Source: an uncultured Lachnospiraceae bacterium
GTDB lineage: Bacteria; Bacillota; Clostridia; Lachnospirales; Lachnospiraceae
Direction of reading: 5' to 3'
Length of the DNA: 59,982 bases
Assembly: GCA_947177445.1 (NCBI GenBank)
Contig: CAMWUL010000014.1
Span: 1 to 59,982 of the forward strand
Part shown: positions 47,984-56,784 of the stretch, piece after piece
Layout of the letters: each line of letters opens with the position of its first letter
How positions within the stretch are numbered: the first letter of the stretch is position 1
Notes under the pieces: model-generated
Seen by the model: the letters and a program-made list of their open reading frames with translations, nothing else
What the model was told of the DNA's origin: nothing
Database searches by the model: none
Made by a program: the position numbers and the translations under genes

Positions 47984-48938
47984 TCCCTAAACACTCCCCC
48001 ATGCTGCAGTTCCTTCTCTTCTCCCTGCTGACCTCCATCAATCGATACTCGAAGTCCCGCCTGTCCTTCGCCGCCATCACCTGCAATATCATTCCAGAGA
48101 AAAAGGACTGAATTCCCGCCAATACCATAAACCCGCAGACGATCAGTGTAGGGAACCGGGGCACAAGACCCGTATCCACATACACACTTATAACAGGAAT
48201 CATCAGAATCAGCGCCGCCAGAACCAGCAGCAGACAGAATGCACCGAAAAACTGCAGGGGTCTGTAATTTTTATACAGCTGAAGCATCTTGTGAATAACA
48301 CGGATGCCGTCCTTATAGGTGTTCAGCTTTGAAACACTCCCCTCCGGCCTGTCCCGGTACTCCACTACCACATTCTCCACCTGCATGCCATAGTTTACCG
48401 CATGAATAGACATCTCTGTCTCTATTTCAAAGCCTTTGGAAAACACAGGAAATGTCTTGACAAACTCATAGCTGAAGGCCCTGTAGCCGGTCATGATATC
48501 TTTGATATCCGTATGGAAAAGCCGATTGATACCAAAACGCATCAGACTGTTGCCGAAATTATGAAAGGGGCGTTTATTTTCTGTAAAGTAGGTGGAGGAA
48601 AGCCTGTCCCCCACCACCATATCCGCATTGTGCTCCAGCACACAGGCCGCCATCTCCCCTGCACAGTCAAGCGGATATGTGTCGTCACCATCGATCATCA
48701 GATAGCACTGCGCATCGATTTCACGAAACATTCTGCGTATCACGTTGCCCTTGCCCTGTCTGTGCTCCTGCCGTACCACAGCCCCTTCCGCCCGGGCAAG
48801 CTCTGCAGTCCTGTCTGTGGAATTATTATCATAGACATAAACTACCGCCTCCGGCAATGCCTTCTGCACATCCCGAATTACCTTGGCAATCGTCTGTTCT
48901 TCATTATAACAAGGGATTAGTACCGCGATTTTTTCCAT
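47961..48938 (-). CDS. Glycosyltransferase family 2 with two C-terminal membrane helices
   Basis: A 325-aa GT2 enzyme related to dolichol/undecaprenyl-phosphate sugar synthases. Motifs: VLIPCYNEEQTIAKVI, VYDNNSTDRTAELA, YLMIDGDDTYPLDCA (DxD), DIMTGYRAFSYEFVK. C-terminal helices FFGAFCLLLVLAALILMIPVISV and PTLIVCGFMVLAGIQSFFSGMILQVM. AAGGAA precedes ATG. Two different enzymes of this kind in one cluster suggest two lipid-linked sugars or sequential steps. Confidence 0.9.
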   Translation of the reverse strand: MEKIAVLIPCYNEEQTIAKVIRDVQKALPEAVVYVYDNNSTDRTAELARAEGAVVRQEHRQGKGNVIRRMFREIDAQCYLMIDGDDTYPLDCAGEMAACVLEHNADMVVGDRLSSTYFTENKRPFHNFGNSLMRFGINRLFHTDIKDIMTGYRAFSYEFVKTFPVFSKGFEIETEMSIHAVNYGMQVENVVVEYRDRPEGSVSKLNTYKDGIRVIHKMLQLYKNYRPLQFFGAFCLLLVLAALILMIPVISVYVDTGLVPRFPTLIVCGFMVLAGIQSFFSGMILQVMAAKDRRDFEYRLMEVSREKRRNCSMGECLGNGNADVQ

Positions 48939-49077
48939 TCTGCATATTCCTTATCTATATTTCCGCCGCATATTTTCAAGCCAACAGCTCCGTCAAATCT
49001 CTTCCTGCATTTATGATAAATCTTATCACAACTCCAACTATCCCGCAAGCCTCACAAAGGCTGTTTAGCCCTGGAAG

Positions 49078-50163
49078 CTATTCCCCCCACATCCCCGCAT
49101 AGTCATAGCTTTGGGCAAATTCATACATATCCCGGATCTTCTCTTCCATATTTTCTTTTGTAACACGCTTTTCCCCATTTTTGATACATTCAAAAATATA
49201 TCTGTTATACTCCGGTCTGTGATGTGCGCTATCCATATAGTTATCCAGCCTTGTGATAATCTCCTTTTCATTCTGAAAATCATATAATGTTACATTAGGG
49301 TATTCCAGCATCTTCTGCATGGCATAATAATACATTTGAAACACGTTCTCAAGATCCCCGCTCACAACCTTATGTTCCCAGAAAAGCATGCTGTAGGGAG
49401 GAAGGTATATAATAAATTCCGTATCCGGATTCTCCCGGATAAATGGCAGTATATTATCCAGATTGTCCTGGCACACATCCAGCATATCCGCCAGCGCTTC
49501 CGCACTGTCCATTGTGGCAGATACCTCCCCTGCATGCCCAAATCTTTCTTCTAATGCCTGCTTTCTCGCTTTTTGGGCGCCAAACAGCTCCGGGTCCTCC
49601 CAGGTATATGCCGTATCAATATTATCTGCTTTTCCCATGATGCCATCCAAAATTCTACCCCAGGAATCCGCCAGCACATCCCAATTAAACAAATAGGGGA
49701 AATCATTAAATATATTCCTGTCATACAGGTATTCCGGCCTTTCCACATAAGCCGTCCAGCTGGGGGAAGTCAGCTGATACGTGTTAATATCCATAAAAAT
49801 ATGATGGACAGGCTCTTCCCTGGAAAAAATCTGGGAAAAGATTGCCTTCAGGTCATCTGTCCGGGCGCCGGAATAAGATAATTTCATGGTGTTCCATCCC
49901 ATTTCTTCATCAAACCAGCTTGTATGAAAATTTTCCGTCATGGAAGTGCCGACTATGACATCTGTATAATCCAGATTTCTGGCCGCCCCAGGCGTCTGGT
50001 AAACGGCATTCTCCAGCATCACCGGCATTCCCAGCCACGGCTTATGATATTGATAAAAGGGATCGGCTATCACAACCAGCAATGCCGCGCCTGACACTAT
50101 TATTAAAAATACAATTGAAAATATCTTACAAAATTTACAAAATTCCCTTTTACTATCCTTCAT
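49078..50163 (-). CDS. SGNH-like partner of MBOAT acyltransferase
   Basis: A 361-aa membrane-anchored, exported protein (anchor IFSIVFLIIVSGAALLVVIADPF). After it come DVIVGTSMTENFHTSWF, in the place of the catalytic Ser block of DltD/AlgX-like SGNH proteins, IFMDINTYQLTSPSW, IIYLPPYSMLFW, and DNYMDSAHHRPEYNRYIF with a D-x-x-H-like pair. Such proteins accept acyl groups moved across the membrane by MBOAT enzymes and place them on a glycan. The MBOAT gene lies 14 bp upstream. Substrate unknown. Confidence 0.75.
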   Translation of the reverse strand: MKDSKREFCKFCKIFSIVFLIIVSGAALLVVIADPFYQYHKPWLGMPVMLENAVYQTPGAARNLDYTDVIVGTSMTENFHTSWFDEEMGWNTMKLSYSGARTDDLKAIFSQIFSREEPVHHIFMDINTYQLTSPSWTAYVERPEYLYDRNIFNDFPYLFNWDVLADSWGRILDGIMGKADNIDTAYTWEDPELFGAQKARKQALEERFGHAGEVSATMDSAEALADMLDVCQDNLDNILPFIRENPDTEFIIYLPPYSMLFWEHKVVSGDLENVFQMYYYAMQKMLEYPNVTLYDFQNEKEIITRLDNYMDSAHHRPEYNRYIFECIKNGEKRVTKENMEEKIRDMYEFAQSYDYAGMWGE

Positions 50164-50177
50164 AATCCAACCCGCGC

Positions 50178-51659
50178 CTAAAAATTAAAGTAGATAAATT
50201 TTGATACCTGTGAAAGCTGTAAAAATGCCGTCGCAAACACTGTCCCCAGCGCAATATAATATGTCGTTCCTCTGCGCCTTCTCTCCACCATCTCATGACT
50301 GGAAGGAAGCTTTACACAAATCACCGTCCAAAGCACAAACCAGCCTGCAAGCGCAGCGGCGCCAACCATCTGTAAGACCTGGCCGCTGACCAGTCTTTCA
50401 AGAACAGCCTTCCATATGGTATGATCCCATGCAGCCGAGATCATATCCGGATGGATCTGCATTCCCCCTCCCGCAGCCTGCGCAAACAGCTTCAGCGACT
50501 GTCCGAAATATTCCGCCCGAAAGAAAACCCAGGCCCCATTCACAAACAGAAACGTCCCCAGCCACACAAGAGCCTTTGGAAGGCGGTCAATCAGCTTTTT
50601 GCCCACCCGATATATTACCATGGCCGCCCCATGAAGCATCCCCCAGAGCACGAAGGTCCAGGCTGCTCCATGCCAGAGCCCGCTGACAGTAAACACGATC
50701 ATTATATTTACACAGGTTCTGACCATTCCCCTGCGGTTTCCGCCCAGAGGAATATAGAGATACGTAGTCAAAAAACGCGTCAGCGTCATATGCCAACGTC
50801 TCCAGAAATCCGCAATATTGGCAGCCTTATAGGGTGAATCAAAATTCCTGGGCAGGCGGATATCAAAAAGCCTTCCCAGCCCCAGCGCCATATCGCAATA
50901 TCCGCTGAAGTCAAAATAGATCTGCAGTGTGAACGCCAAAATCGTAAGCAGCGCGCTCACGGAGCTCAGCTGTGCCAGATTGTCGTATCCGGCATCACAG
51001 ATCCGGGCAAAGGAATCCGCTATCAGCACCTTTTTTGCAAAACCAATGGCAAAATACTCCATGCCGGAAAGCATGTTTTCATAATGCTCGTTTGAGGATG
51101 CCGCAAAACCGGATTTCCCGGCCTTTTCCAGCTGAGGTATCATTTCCTGATGGAGTACGATAGGGCCTGCCACCAGCTGAGGAAAAAAGCATACAAACAG
51201 ACAATATTCCAGAAAAGAATATCGCCCCATGCTCTTCTTATAACTGTCTATAACAAAAGATAACTGCTGAAAGGTGTAAAAACTGATTCCCAAAGGCAAT
51301 GCAATCTTTCTCAGCGCAAAACCAGTTCCAAAGAGACGGTTCCAGTTCTCAATTGCAAAATCCAGATACTTAAAATAAAATAGAAGCCCCAGATTCACCA
51401 ACAGCCCGGCTGCCAGAAACAGTCCTCTGACAATCCTTCCGGCTTTCTTCCAGGTCAGTCCCAAATGGAGCAGGTAGTTGATCACTATGCTGAATGCCAG
51501 AAGAAAACAAAGCTTATAGTCTTCTTTGCCATAAAAAATAAAAGATCCGATCACAAGCGCAAGCTGAGCCGCCCGGAACAGTCGGAAACGGTTCAGGGCG
51601 GACCAGACAAACCACAAAATCGGCAGAAAAATCAAAAACGTATAGGAATTAAAAAGCAT
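50178..51659 (-). CDS. MBOAT family O-acyltransferase
   Basis: Membrane-bound O-acyltransferase (493 aa) of the AlgI/DltB/PatA kind, about ten helices. Start LFNSYTFLIFLPILWFVWSAL is typical. Family motifs: YFKYLDFAIENWN, LPLGISFYTFQQLSFVID, FFPQLVAGPIV, FWRRWHMTLTRFLTTYLYIPLGGNRRG, and the catalytic His in VSGLWHGAAWTFVLWGMLHG. With the adjacent SGNH-like protein it should O-acylate a surface or wall polymer. Confidence 0.94.
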   Translation of the reverse strand: MLFNSYTFLIFLPILWFVWSALNRFRLFRAAQLALVIGSFIFYGKEDYKLCFLLAFSIVINYLLHLGLTWKKAGRIVRGLFLAAGLLVNLGLLFYFKYLDFAIENWNRLFGTGFALRKIALPLGISFYTFQQLSFVIDSYKKSMGRYSFLEYCLFVCFFPQLVAGPIVLHQEMIPQLEKAGKSGFAASSNEHYENMLSGMEYFAIGFAKKVLIADSFARICDAGYDNLAQLSSVSALLTILAFTLQIYFDFSGYCDMALGLGRLFDIRLPRNFDSPYKAANIADFWRRWHMTLTRFLTTYLYIPLGGNRRGMVRTCVNIMIVFTVSGLWHGAAWTFVLWGMLHGAAMVIYRVGKKLIDRLPKALVWLGTFLFVNGAWVFFRAEYFGQSLKLFAQAAGGGMQIHPDMISAAWDHTIWKAVLERLVSGQVLQMVGAAALAGWFVLWTVICVKLPSSHEMVERRRRGTTYYIALGTVFATAFLQLSQVSKFIYFNF

Positions 51660-51679
51660 ATGGGCAGTCCTGCCTTCTC

Positions 51680-52873
51680 TTATCTTCTGTAATATTCGAT
51701 AACCTTATTCACTGCGTGAATCACATCCTCCACATCGCTGTCGGTCATGGAATAGTACAAGGGAATGCTCATAGATTCCTCATAGTATTTTTCCGCGTTG
51801 GGACACAGTCCTTTTTCATATCCCAGCTTTTCGTAATAGGAATGCCAGTAAACCGGCAGATAATGTACCTGAGGGCAGGTATTTTCCGCATACAGGGCAT
51901 CATAGAATTCCCTTCTTGTGCATGTCAGCCTCTCCGGCTTAAGCCTGAGAACATACAGATGCCTGGTAGTGTCGGACTCCGGAATCTCCTTCTGCACATA
52001 AAGCTCGGGAAGCTGTGAAAAGGCCTGGTCATACCTGGCGGTGATCTCCTTTCTCCGGGCCGCAAACTTCGGCAGTTTGTTCAGCTGGCTCAAAAGCAGC
52101 GCCGCCTGAAAATCCGTCATTCGGTAATTGTAGCCCAATTCCACCTGCTCATTATACCATTTGCCGTCGTCAGGGTGGACCATCTCCTCCCGGCATCGAG
52201 TAATGCCGTGGGTCCGGACCCGCATGAGACGCCGGTAAAGCGCCTCATCATTTGTAGTGATGGCTCCGCCCTCGCCGCCGGTGACTGTCTTAACAGGGTG
52301 AAAGCTGAAGCAGGTCATATCCGCAATACTCCCCACAGGCTGTCCCTTATATTTTGTACCGATGGCATGCGCGGCGTCCTCAATCAAAGTAAGCCCATGC
52401 TCCCTGCAGATATTGCGCAGCTGGTCATGCTCCACCGACTGACCGGTGAAATCCACGGCCACAATCCCTTTCGTGCGCGGCGTGATCAGCTTTCTGACCG
52501 CATCAGGATCTATGTTATAAGTATCCGGCCTGATGTCCGCAAATACAGGCCTGGCTCCGCAGTACAGTACACAATTGGATGAAGCGGCAAAGGTAATTGC
52601 ACTGACAATGACCTCATCCCCCTGTCCAAAGCCCGCAGCCAGAGCCGCCAGATGCAGCGCGGCCGTACCGTTTGCCACCACCACCGCATATTTGGCACCC
52701 GTTACCTGACACAGCTTTCTCTCCAGCTCCTCCACTCTGGGACCACAGGTGATCAAATCGCTTTTCAGCGTCTTTACCACCGCCTCTATATCATCGTCCT
52801 CAATGCACTGCCTCCCGTAGAATATAGGTGTCTCCCGCACCGGAGTTCCGCCCAATACAGCCAATCGCTCCAT
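51680..52873 (-). CDS. DegT/DnrJ/EryC1/StrS aminotransferase, PseC-like
   Basis: PLP-dependent sugar aminotransferase (397 aa). The N-terminus (GGTPVRETPIFYGRQCIEDDDIEAVVKTLKSDLITCGPRVEEL) closely follows PseC, which makes UDP-4-amino-4,6-dideoxy-L-AltNAc. PLP lysine in CFSFHPVKTVTGGEGGAI, IEDAAHAIGTKYKG with the PLP-ring Asp, and ELGYNYRMTDFQAAL are present. No PseB-type dehydratase is in the window, so its substrate must come from elsewhere. Start between 52906 and 52873 is unsure; the internal ATG is the family-typical one. Confidence 0.88.
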   Translation of the reverse strand: MERLAVLGGTPVRETPIFYGRQCIEDDDIEAVVKTLKSDLITCGPRVEELERKLCQVTGAKYAVVVANGTAALHLAALAAGFGQGDEVIVSAITFAASSNCVLYCGARPVFADIRPDTYNIDPDAVRKLITPRTKGIVAVDFTGQSVEHDQLRNICREHGLTLIEDAAHAIGTKYKGQPVGSIADMTCFSFHPVKTVTGGEGGAITTNDEALYRRLMRVRTHGITRCREEMVHPDDGKWYNEQVELGYNYRMTDFQAALLLSQLNKLPKFAARRKEITARYDQAFSQLPELYVQKEIPESDTTRHLYVLRLKPERLTCTRREFYDALYAENTCPQVHYLPVYWHSYYEKLGYEKGLCPNAEKYYEESMSIPLYYSMTDSDVEDVIHAVNKVIEYYRR

Positions 52874-53028
52874 ATCAATACCCATGCCTTTCCGTGCCCT
52901 GCACATTTATCCACCGCGCAGAATACCCTCTGCAAACCGGCATGCCGCCGGGCATCTCCTGTTTTGTTCAAAATCCTTTTCATATATTTATATAGTTTAA
53001 CAGGAAACGCCAAATGTTACAAGGAAAT

Positions 53029-53490
53029 TTATAGCTGTATGAGCATGTCCATGATTTCCGCCAGCTGTCTCAGCCTTCCTGCATTCCACGTATAAATCGC
53101 CCTTTCCCTCCCCATACGGCATATCAAGGCGGTCAGGGCGGCACATTCCTTCTCGGTGATTGTTATCCTTTCCTTCGGCTCAACGATTTTCAGAAATACC
53201 TGCGATATTTCTATCCTGTCAATCATGTCCGTAATAATATAATCAATATCGCACTTCCGCTCATACCCCGCTATCACATCCATATGATAATATCTTCGTC
53301 TCTTCCGGATCATATCCTTGATCCTTTGAAGAAGCTCCATAGCCTCGCCTTCCATGACCCCCGGTCTCAGATACGGCTGAAGGCGCAGCAGACTCTGATA
53401 AATCTCCTCAAAGCTCTTCTCCTCCTCAGTCAAGTCCCTGCGGTTTCTCCTTTTTGCAACCTTTTCCGATATTTGTTTTACAATTTTCAT
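53029..53490 (-). CDS. Hypothetical helical protein
   Basis: A 153-aa soluble, basic N-terminal, largely helical protein (VKQISEKVAKRRNRRDLTEEEKSFEEIYQSLLRL; AMELLQRIKDMIRKRRRYYHMDVI; ITEKECAALTALICRMGRERAIYTW). No recognised family, signal or membrane segment. It stands between the glycan cluster and the BlaI-type gene, on the same strand as both, with no overlap. Coding character is good and the length is stable; function cannot be assigned. Confidence 0.6.
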   Translation of the reverse strand: MKIVKQISEKVAKRRNRRDLTEEEKSFEEIYQSLLRLQPYLRPGVMEGEAMELLQRIKDMIRKRRRYYHMDVIAGYERKCDIDYIITDMIDRIEISQVFLKIVEPKERITITEKECAALTALICRMGRERAIYTWNAGRLRQLAEIMDMLIQL

Positions 53491-53636
53491 CCCCTTATTT
53501 CCCTTTAGTAATCATATGATAAATTACCGGACTCTCGTTATATTTCGTACATCTGTCTACATCTTCAGCGTATTTTTTAGTTTTCCTGAAATGCAGTCCG
53601 CCATAATTTAGATATATCATAAATTGCTTTGGACGC

Positions 53637-53667
53637 AAAAAGGCTGCTGCAAATTTTGCAACAACCC
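53637..53667 (-). terminator. Terminator after the BlaI-type gene
   Basis: On the minus strand GGTTGTTGCAA pairs with TTGCAGCAGCC (11 bp, two G-U pairs) and is followed by TTTTT. It lies 60 bp past the repressor stop. The remaining 53491-53636 stretch shows no gene I can support. Confidence 0.6.
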
Positions 53668-53726
53668 TTCCGTTCCGCGGCTTTGGCCGTGAATGCAGGC
53701 ACTTATTCAAAGTCCGAGACAAACGC

Positions 53727-54101
53727 TCACGACTCCTTCTCCAACTTCTCGACCTCACTCACAAGTTTATCAATTTTTGCCTCTGTCTCAGCGGATTTCC
53801 CAAGCAGAGCCATGCAAAAATTCTTTAGTTTTCCATCGTAGTACTCGTCCAGAATCCGCCTGGCCAGCTTCCTCATAAGCTCTTCCTCCGTCAAAGCCGC
53901 TATCACATAGCCGCGCTTGCGGATTACCAGCCCCTTACTGTCCAGACGACTGATCACTGTGTTCAAAGTCTGCCTTTTCCAGTGTCTTCCTCTGGCAGCC
54001 ATCAGCTCCAGCAGATCCCTTGTCAGGATCATCTTTTCCTGTTCCCAGAGAACTTCCATAACCTCCACTTCAGCGGGAGCAACTTTATAAAATATCTTCA
54101 T
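53727..54101 (-). CDS. BlaI/MecI/CopY family transcriptional repressor
   Basis: A 124-aa winged-helix repressor. N-terminal VAPAEVEVMEVLWEQEKMILTRDLLELM and recognition-helix region HWKRQTLNTVISRLDSKGLVIRKRGYVIAAL are diagnostic; the C-terminal dimerisation helix carries the cleavage-prone region in the family (ARRILDEYYDGKLKNFCMALL). Start at 54101 has AAGGAGGT eight bases upstream. No BlaR1-type sensor protease or beta-lactamase is adjacent, so inducer and targets are unknown. A partly symmetric AGTATTGT-ATAATAGT sequence at 54129-54144 could be its own operator. Confidence 0.85.
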   Translation of the reverse strand: MKIFYKVAPAEVEVMEVLWEQEKMILTRDLLELMAARGRHWKRQTLNTVISRLDSKGLVIRKRGYVIAALTEEELMRKLARRILDEYYDGKLKNFCMALLGKSAETEAKIDKLVSEVEKLEKES

Positions 54102-54128
54102 GTTTTCCACCTCCTTTCCATATTATTT

Positions 54129-54144
54129 ACTATTATACAATACT
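54129..54144. promoter_or_regulatory. Possible BlaI-type operator
   Basis: Sixteen bases, ACTATTATACAATACT on the plus strand, match their own complement at 12 of 16 positions and contain the TATACAAT core expected of BlaI-like operators. It lies 28 bp ahead of the repressor start. Confidence 0.35.
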
Positions 54145-54203
54145 ACTCTCGATTAATCAAACATTTCTTTAAAAATTTATAAATTTTTAAGATACAAAAA
54201 CCT

Positions 54204-55775
54204 TCATGCTCCGTTTATTTCTCGAAGCTTCTCCATACAGAGCCAGTAATTTCTCTCGCTGACCGTTTCAGCCCGTTTTTTTCTTTCCCTGAGCTCTCTG
54301 CCGTCCTCCGTCCAATCTCCCCGCACAATTCCCAGCCGCAGAACGCGTTCCGCTTCCTCCAGCGTTTCAGCTCCTGCGCCGGCCCTCTGCAGATTTCTCA
54401 GCAGTATCTGCGATGCATCGTCATAACCGGGATTGCGAAACCCGCCGTTTTCCAAAGCATATTCCAGTTCAAACAGACGGGTCTCCCCCATATCCGGCAA
54501 AAAGCAAGTGTCCTCACAGGTTTCATTGATATGAAGATAATATAATGACGCTCTTGCTTTCCCCTCTTTATTCCGAATAATTCTTCCCATACGCTGAACC
54601 CGCTGACGCCGGGCTGCGGTTCCGGATAAAATAATCCCCGTGGATACCTCCGGTATATCAATGCCTTCATCCACAGCCTTGCATGCAATGAGTATTCGCT
54701 TCTCCCCATCCCGAAATCTTTCCATCACATTTTTATTGGCCTGCTGCCCCATTCCGGAGTGATACCTTCCCACCCTGCCGGGATATCGATTCTGCAAAAG
54801 CCGGTATAATTCCTCCGCCTGCGCGATGCGTTCTCCAAAAATAATGATCCTTTCCATGTCCGGCAGCCTGCTCACAAGCTCACAGGCACAGTCTGTTCTG
54901 GCAGATGCCAGACAAACCAGGCTCCTTCTCCTGTAGGCAAGCCGTATGTACATGGATGCCATCTGCGCAGTTTTTCGATCTTTGCTTCCGGAAAGCCTTT
55001 CCAGCATTTGAAAACGTTCTCTCTGTCCCATATTTTTCAGAAACGGACACATTTTCAGAAGCTTTCCGTAAAGACAGGCCATCCGTTCCGTGAGCTCTTC
55101 ATACTCCGCTCTTTCCTCCTGCTGCAGCTTAAGTCCTATATGATAAATATCCGCAGGGCAGACCGTATGTGATACAAAAGCCTGTCCGATTCCAAAGCTG
55201 TAAATCCGTTTCCCCAAAACCGAGGCCAGATACTGCCTTGCTTCCCCGGAGGGCAGAGTTGCCGAGAGTCCCAAAGAGAAAAAATCGCCTTCGGCGGCTC
55301 CCGCAAAGGGCAGAAATTCAAAAATCAGTCGATTCTGCCCGCTTTCATAGCGATGGCATTCATCGGCGATCAGCAAAACAGACTCCCCCTGACGCAGCTG
55401 TGCCAGAATCTGACGGGCCAGCTCATACCTTGCAGAATTAACCACATAGATCATATAGGGACAATCAGACGAAGTCTGACTTCCCCCGCCCCGCAGTCCG
55501 ATCTTTTCCCGCAGGCTTCCCGAAGACTCTTCCGCATTCGATAATTCTTTTAGATATTCTCTCAAAGCACGGTCCCACTGCCGCATCAGCGCCGCCGTAG
55601 GAACGACGATCTTTACACGGAGCTTTTTCCCCAGCTTCTTTTCCAGCCTCCGGGCCGCCTCCAATGCCAAAAAGGTTTTTCCGGTTCCTGTAGCCGCCTG
55701 AACCATTCCTCTTCCGTTGTTCGCAAACCAGCGCTCCAGGCAGTCCTCCTGCCACGGATAAAGCTTTCTGCCCAC
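54204..55775 (-). CDS. Superfamily 2 DEAD/DEAH helicase of the divergent BREX/Shango-like module
   Basis: ATP-dependent SF2 helicase or translocase (523 aa), XPB/SSL2-like. Q-like element LYPWQEDCLERW, Walker A QAATGTGKTFLALEAA (about residue 30), IVVPTAALMRQW (Ia), DEAH box LLIADECHRYES, motif III LGLSATLPSG, then C-terminal lobe with IIFGERIAQAEEL, RYHSGMG, ILIACKAVDEGIDIPEVSTGIILSG and QRVQRMGRIIRNKEGKA (VI). Start is taken as GTG at 55775 because GGAGGAAGAAGGC lies just before it; ATG at 55790 precedes that site. It is divergent from the three plus-strand genes by about 170 bp, sharing a control region with them. Confidence 0.9.
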   Translation of the reverse strand: MGRKLYPWQEDCLERWFANNGRGMVQAATGTGKTFLALEAARRLEKKLGKKLRVKIVVPTAALMRQWDRALREYLKELSNAEESSGSLREKIGLRGGGSQTSSDCPYMIYVVNSARYELARQILAQLRQGESVLLIADECHRYESGQNRLIFEFLPFAGAAEGDFFSLGLSATLPSGEARQYLASVLGKRIYSFGIGQAFVSHTVCPADIYHIGLKLQQEERAEYEELTERMACLYGKLLKMCPFLKNMGQRERFQMLERLSGSKDRKTAQMASMYIRLAYRRRSLVCLASARTDCACELVSRLPDMERIIIFGERIAQAEELYRLLQNRYPGRVGRYHSGMGQQANKNVMERFRDGEKRILIACKAVDEGIDIPEVSTGIILSGTAARRQRVQRMGRIIRNKEGKARASLYYLHINETCEDTCFLPDMGETRLFELEYALENGGFRNPGYDDASQILLRNLQRAGAGAETLEEAERVLRLGIVRGDWTEDGRELRERKKRAETVSERNYWLCMEKLREINGA

Positions 55776-55829
55776 GCCTTCTTCCTCCATTCTGCTTTAC
55801 ATATTGGTTCTCACTCATTGATATTTATC

Positions 55830-55835
55830 ATTATA
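55830..55835 (-). promoter_or_regulatory. -10 element of the helicase promoter
   Basis: Consensus TATAAT on the minus strand, about 55 bp before the helicase start. A -35 element is weak (TTTTAT at 16-bp spacing). Confidence 0.4.
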
Positions 55836-55877
55836 TCAAATTATCAGTCCCATAAAACGGACTAAAAAATTAAACAG

Positions 55878-55906
55878 TTGAAATCATCACATGTTTCATA
55901 TATACT
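55878..55906 (+). promoter_or_regulatory. Promoter of the three-gene ATPase operon
   Basis: -35 TTGAAA (55878-55883), 17-bp spacer, -10 TATACT (55901-55906), about 40 bp before the first start codon. Confidence 0.65.
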
Positions 55907-55946
55907 TTTTATATCAAAACAGAAAAAACACAAAGGAAGAGCAAAC

Positions 55947-56714
55947 ATGAATTATGAAAGTTTTTATCGTGAACTGCAGCCCCAGGAAAAATCATTGAAG
56001 GACAGCCTCGCTTCTCTTCAGAAGCTGTTTAAAACTCTTTGCCGTGAATCAGAAGCCGGAGATCTCAAAAGTCTTTCCCGGGACCTGAGCGCCATGGCAG
56101 AAACCGCCGCCGCTGTCTCAGCCTCTCTGGAGGAGATGGATGCAATTGTTAAAGGCTTTGACACCAAATCGTATTTCGAAAACGGCGAATTTGCCGCTCA
56201 AATGCTGGACGCCTGCGAAGAACAGGGCGTGGATGTCCGCGGAGAATTCCCCGTCTATGAAATGTTCCCCTACCGCGTAAAGCTGGACACCGAAAATCAG
56301 GATATCTATCTGGATCGGAAAAAGGTACAGTGTCTGCGTCCCCGGGCCTTTGTGGACACGGTTCGGAGAGGGCAGGAAAAGCTGAACAAAGCATCCTTTA
56401 ATGCCCTTGTCTTTGCCAGCGAGCTGTCAGAGGCATATGACCTGGCTCTTCTGAAGCTGAAAAAGCAGCCCGAGGCCGATATCTATCTGACCAGCCTGTA
56501 TAAGTTCCTGGCTCCCATGAGCCGCTTCCGAAAGGATTATGACCAGCAGAGCTTCGCCTTTGATCTGGCACGGCTGTATATCTCGGACGTGGAAGAAACA
56601 AAAAACGGCAGAAAATTTCAATTTGGTCCCAGCAGAGTCGGCGGCAAGGCCATCCGAATTCTGGACAGAGACGGCAAGGAACAGTTTCTGGCCACGATCC
56701 GTTTCTATGAGTAA
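55947..56714 (+). CDS. Unrecognised first protein of the ATPase module
   Basis: A 255-aa soluble protein, family not recognised. The N-terminal third is a helical coiled coil (FYRELQPQEKSLKDSLASLQKLFKTL, SRDLSAMAETAAAVSASLEEMDAIVKGF). The middle has short strands (PVYEMFPYRVKLDTENQDIYLDRKKVQCLRPRAFVDTV), then helices with DLALLKLKKQPEADIYLTSLYKFL and a beta end (KFQFGPSRVGGKAIRILDRDG). No TerB, methyltransferase or nuclease motif is seen. AAAGGAAGAG precedes the ATG at 55947. It is 70 bp before the first ATPase and presumably forms a complex with it. Confidence 0.75.
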   Translation: MNYESFYRELQPQEKSLKDSLASLQKLFKTLCRESEAGDLKSLSRDLSAMAETAAAVSASLEEMDAIVKGFDTKSYFENGEFAAQMLDACEEQGVDVRGEFPVYEMFPYRVKLDTENQDIYLDRKKVQCLRPRAFVDTVRRGQEKLNKASFNALVFASELSEAYDLALLKLKKQPEADIYLTSLYKFLAPMSRFRKDYDQQSFAFDLARLYISDVEETKNGRKFQFGPSRVGGKAIRILDRDGKEQFLATIRFYE

Positions 56715-56784
56715 GGAAAACGACACCAAAGCAAACGACGCGTTTATTTGTGCGTAAACAGCGCAGAAGGGAAGTTAATACATC

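Noticed and set aside
53495..53758. 87-aa minus-strand ORF after the BlaI-type gene
   Set aside because: Starts inside the repressor gene in another frame, runs over its terminator and has no ribosome site or protein-like pattern.
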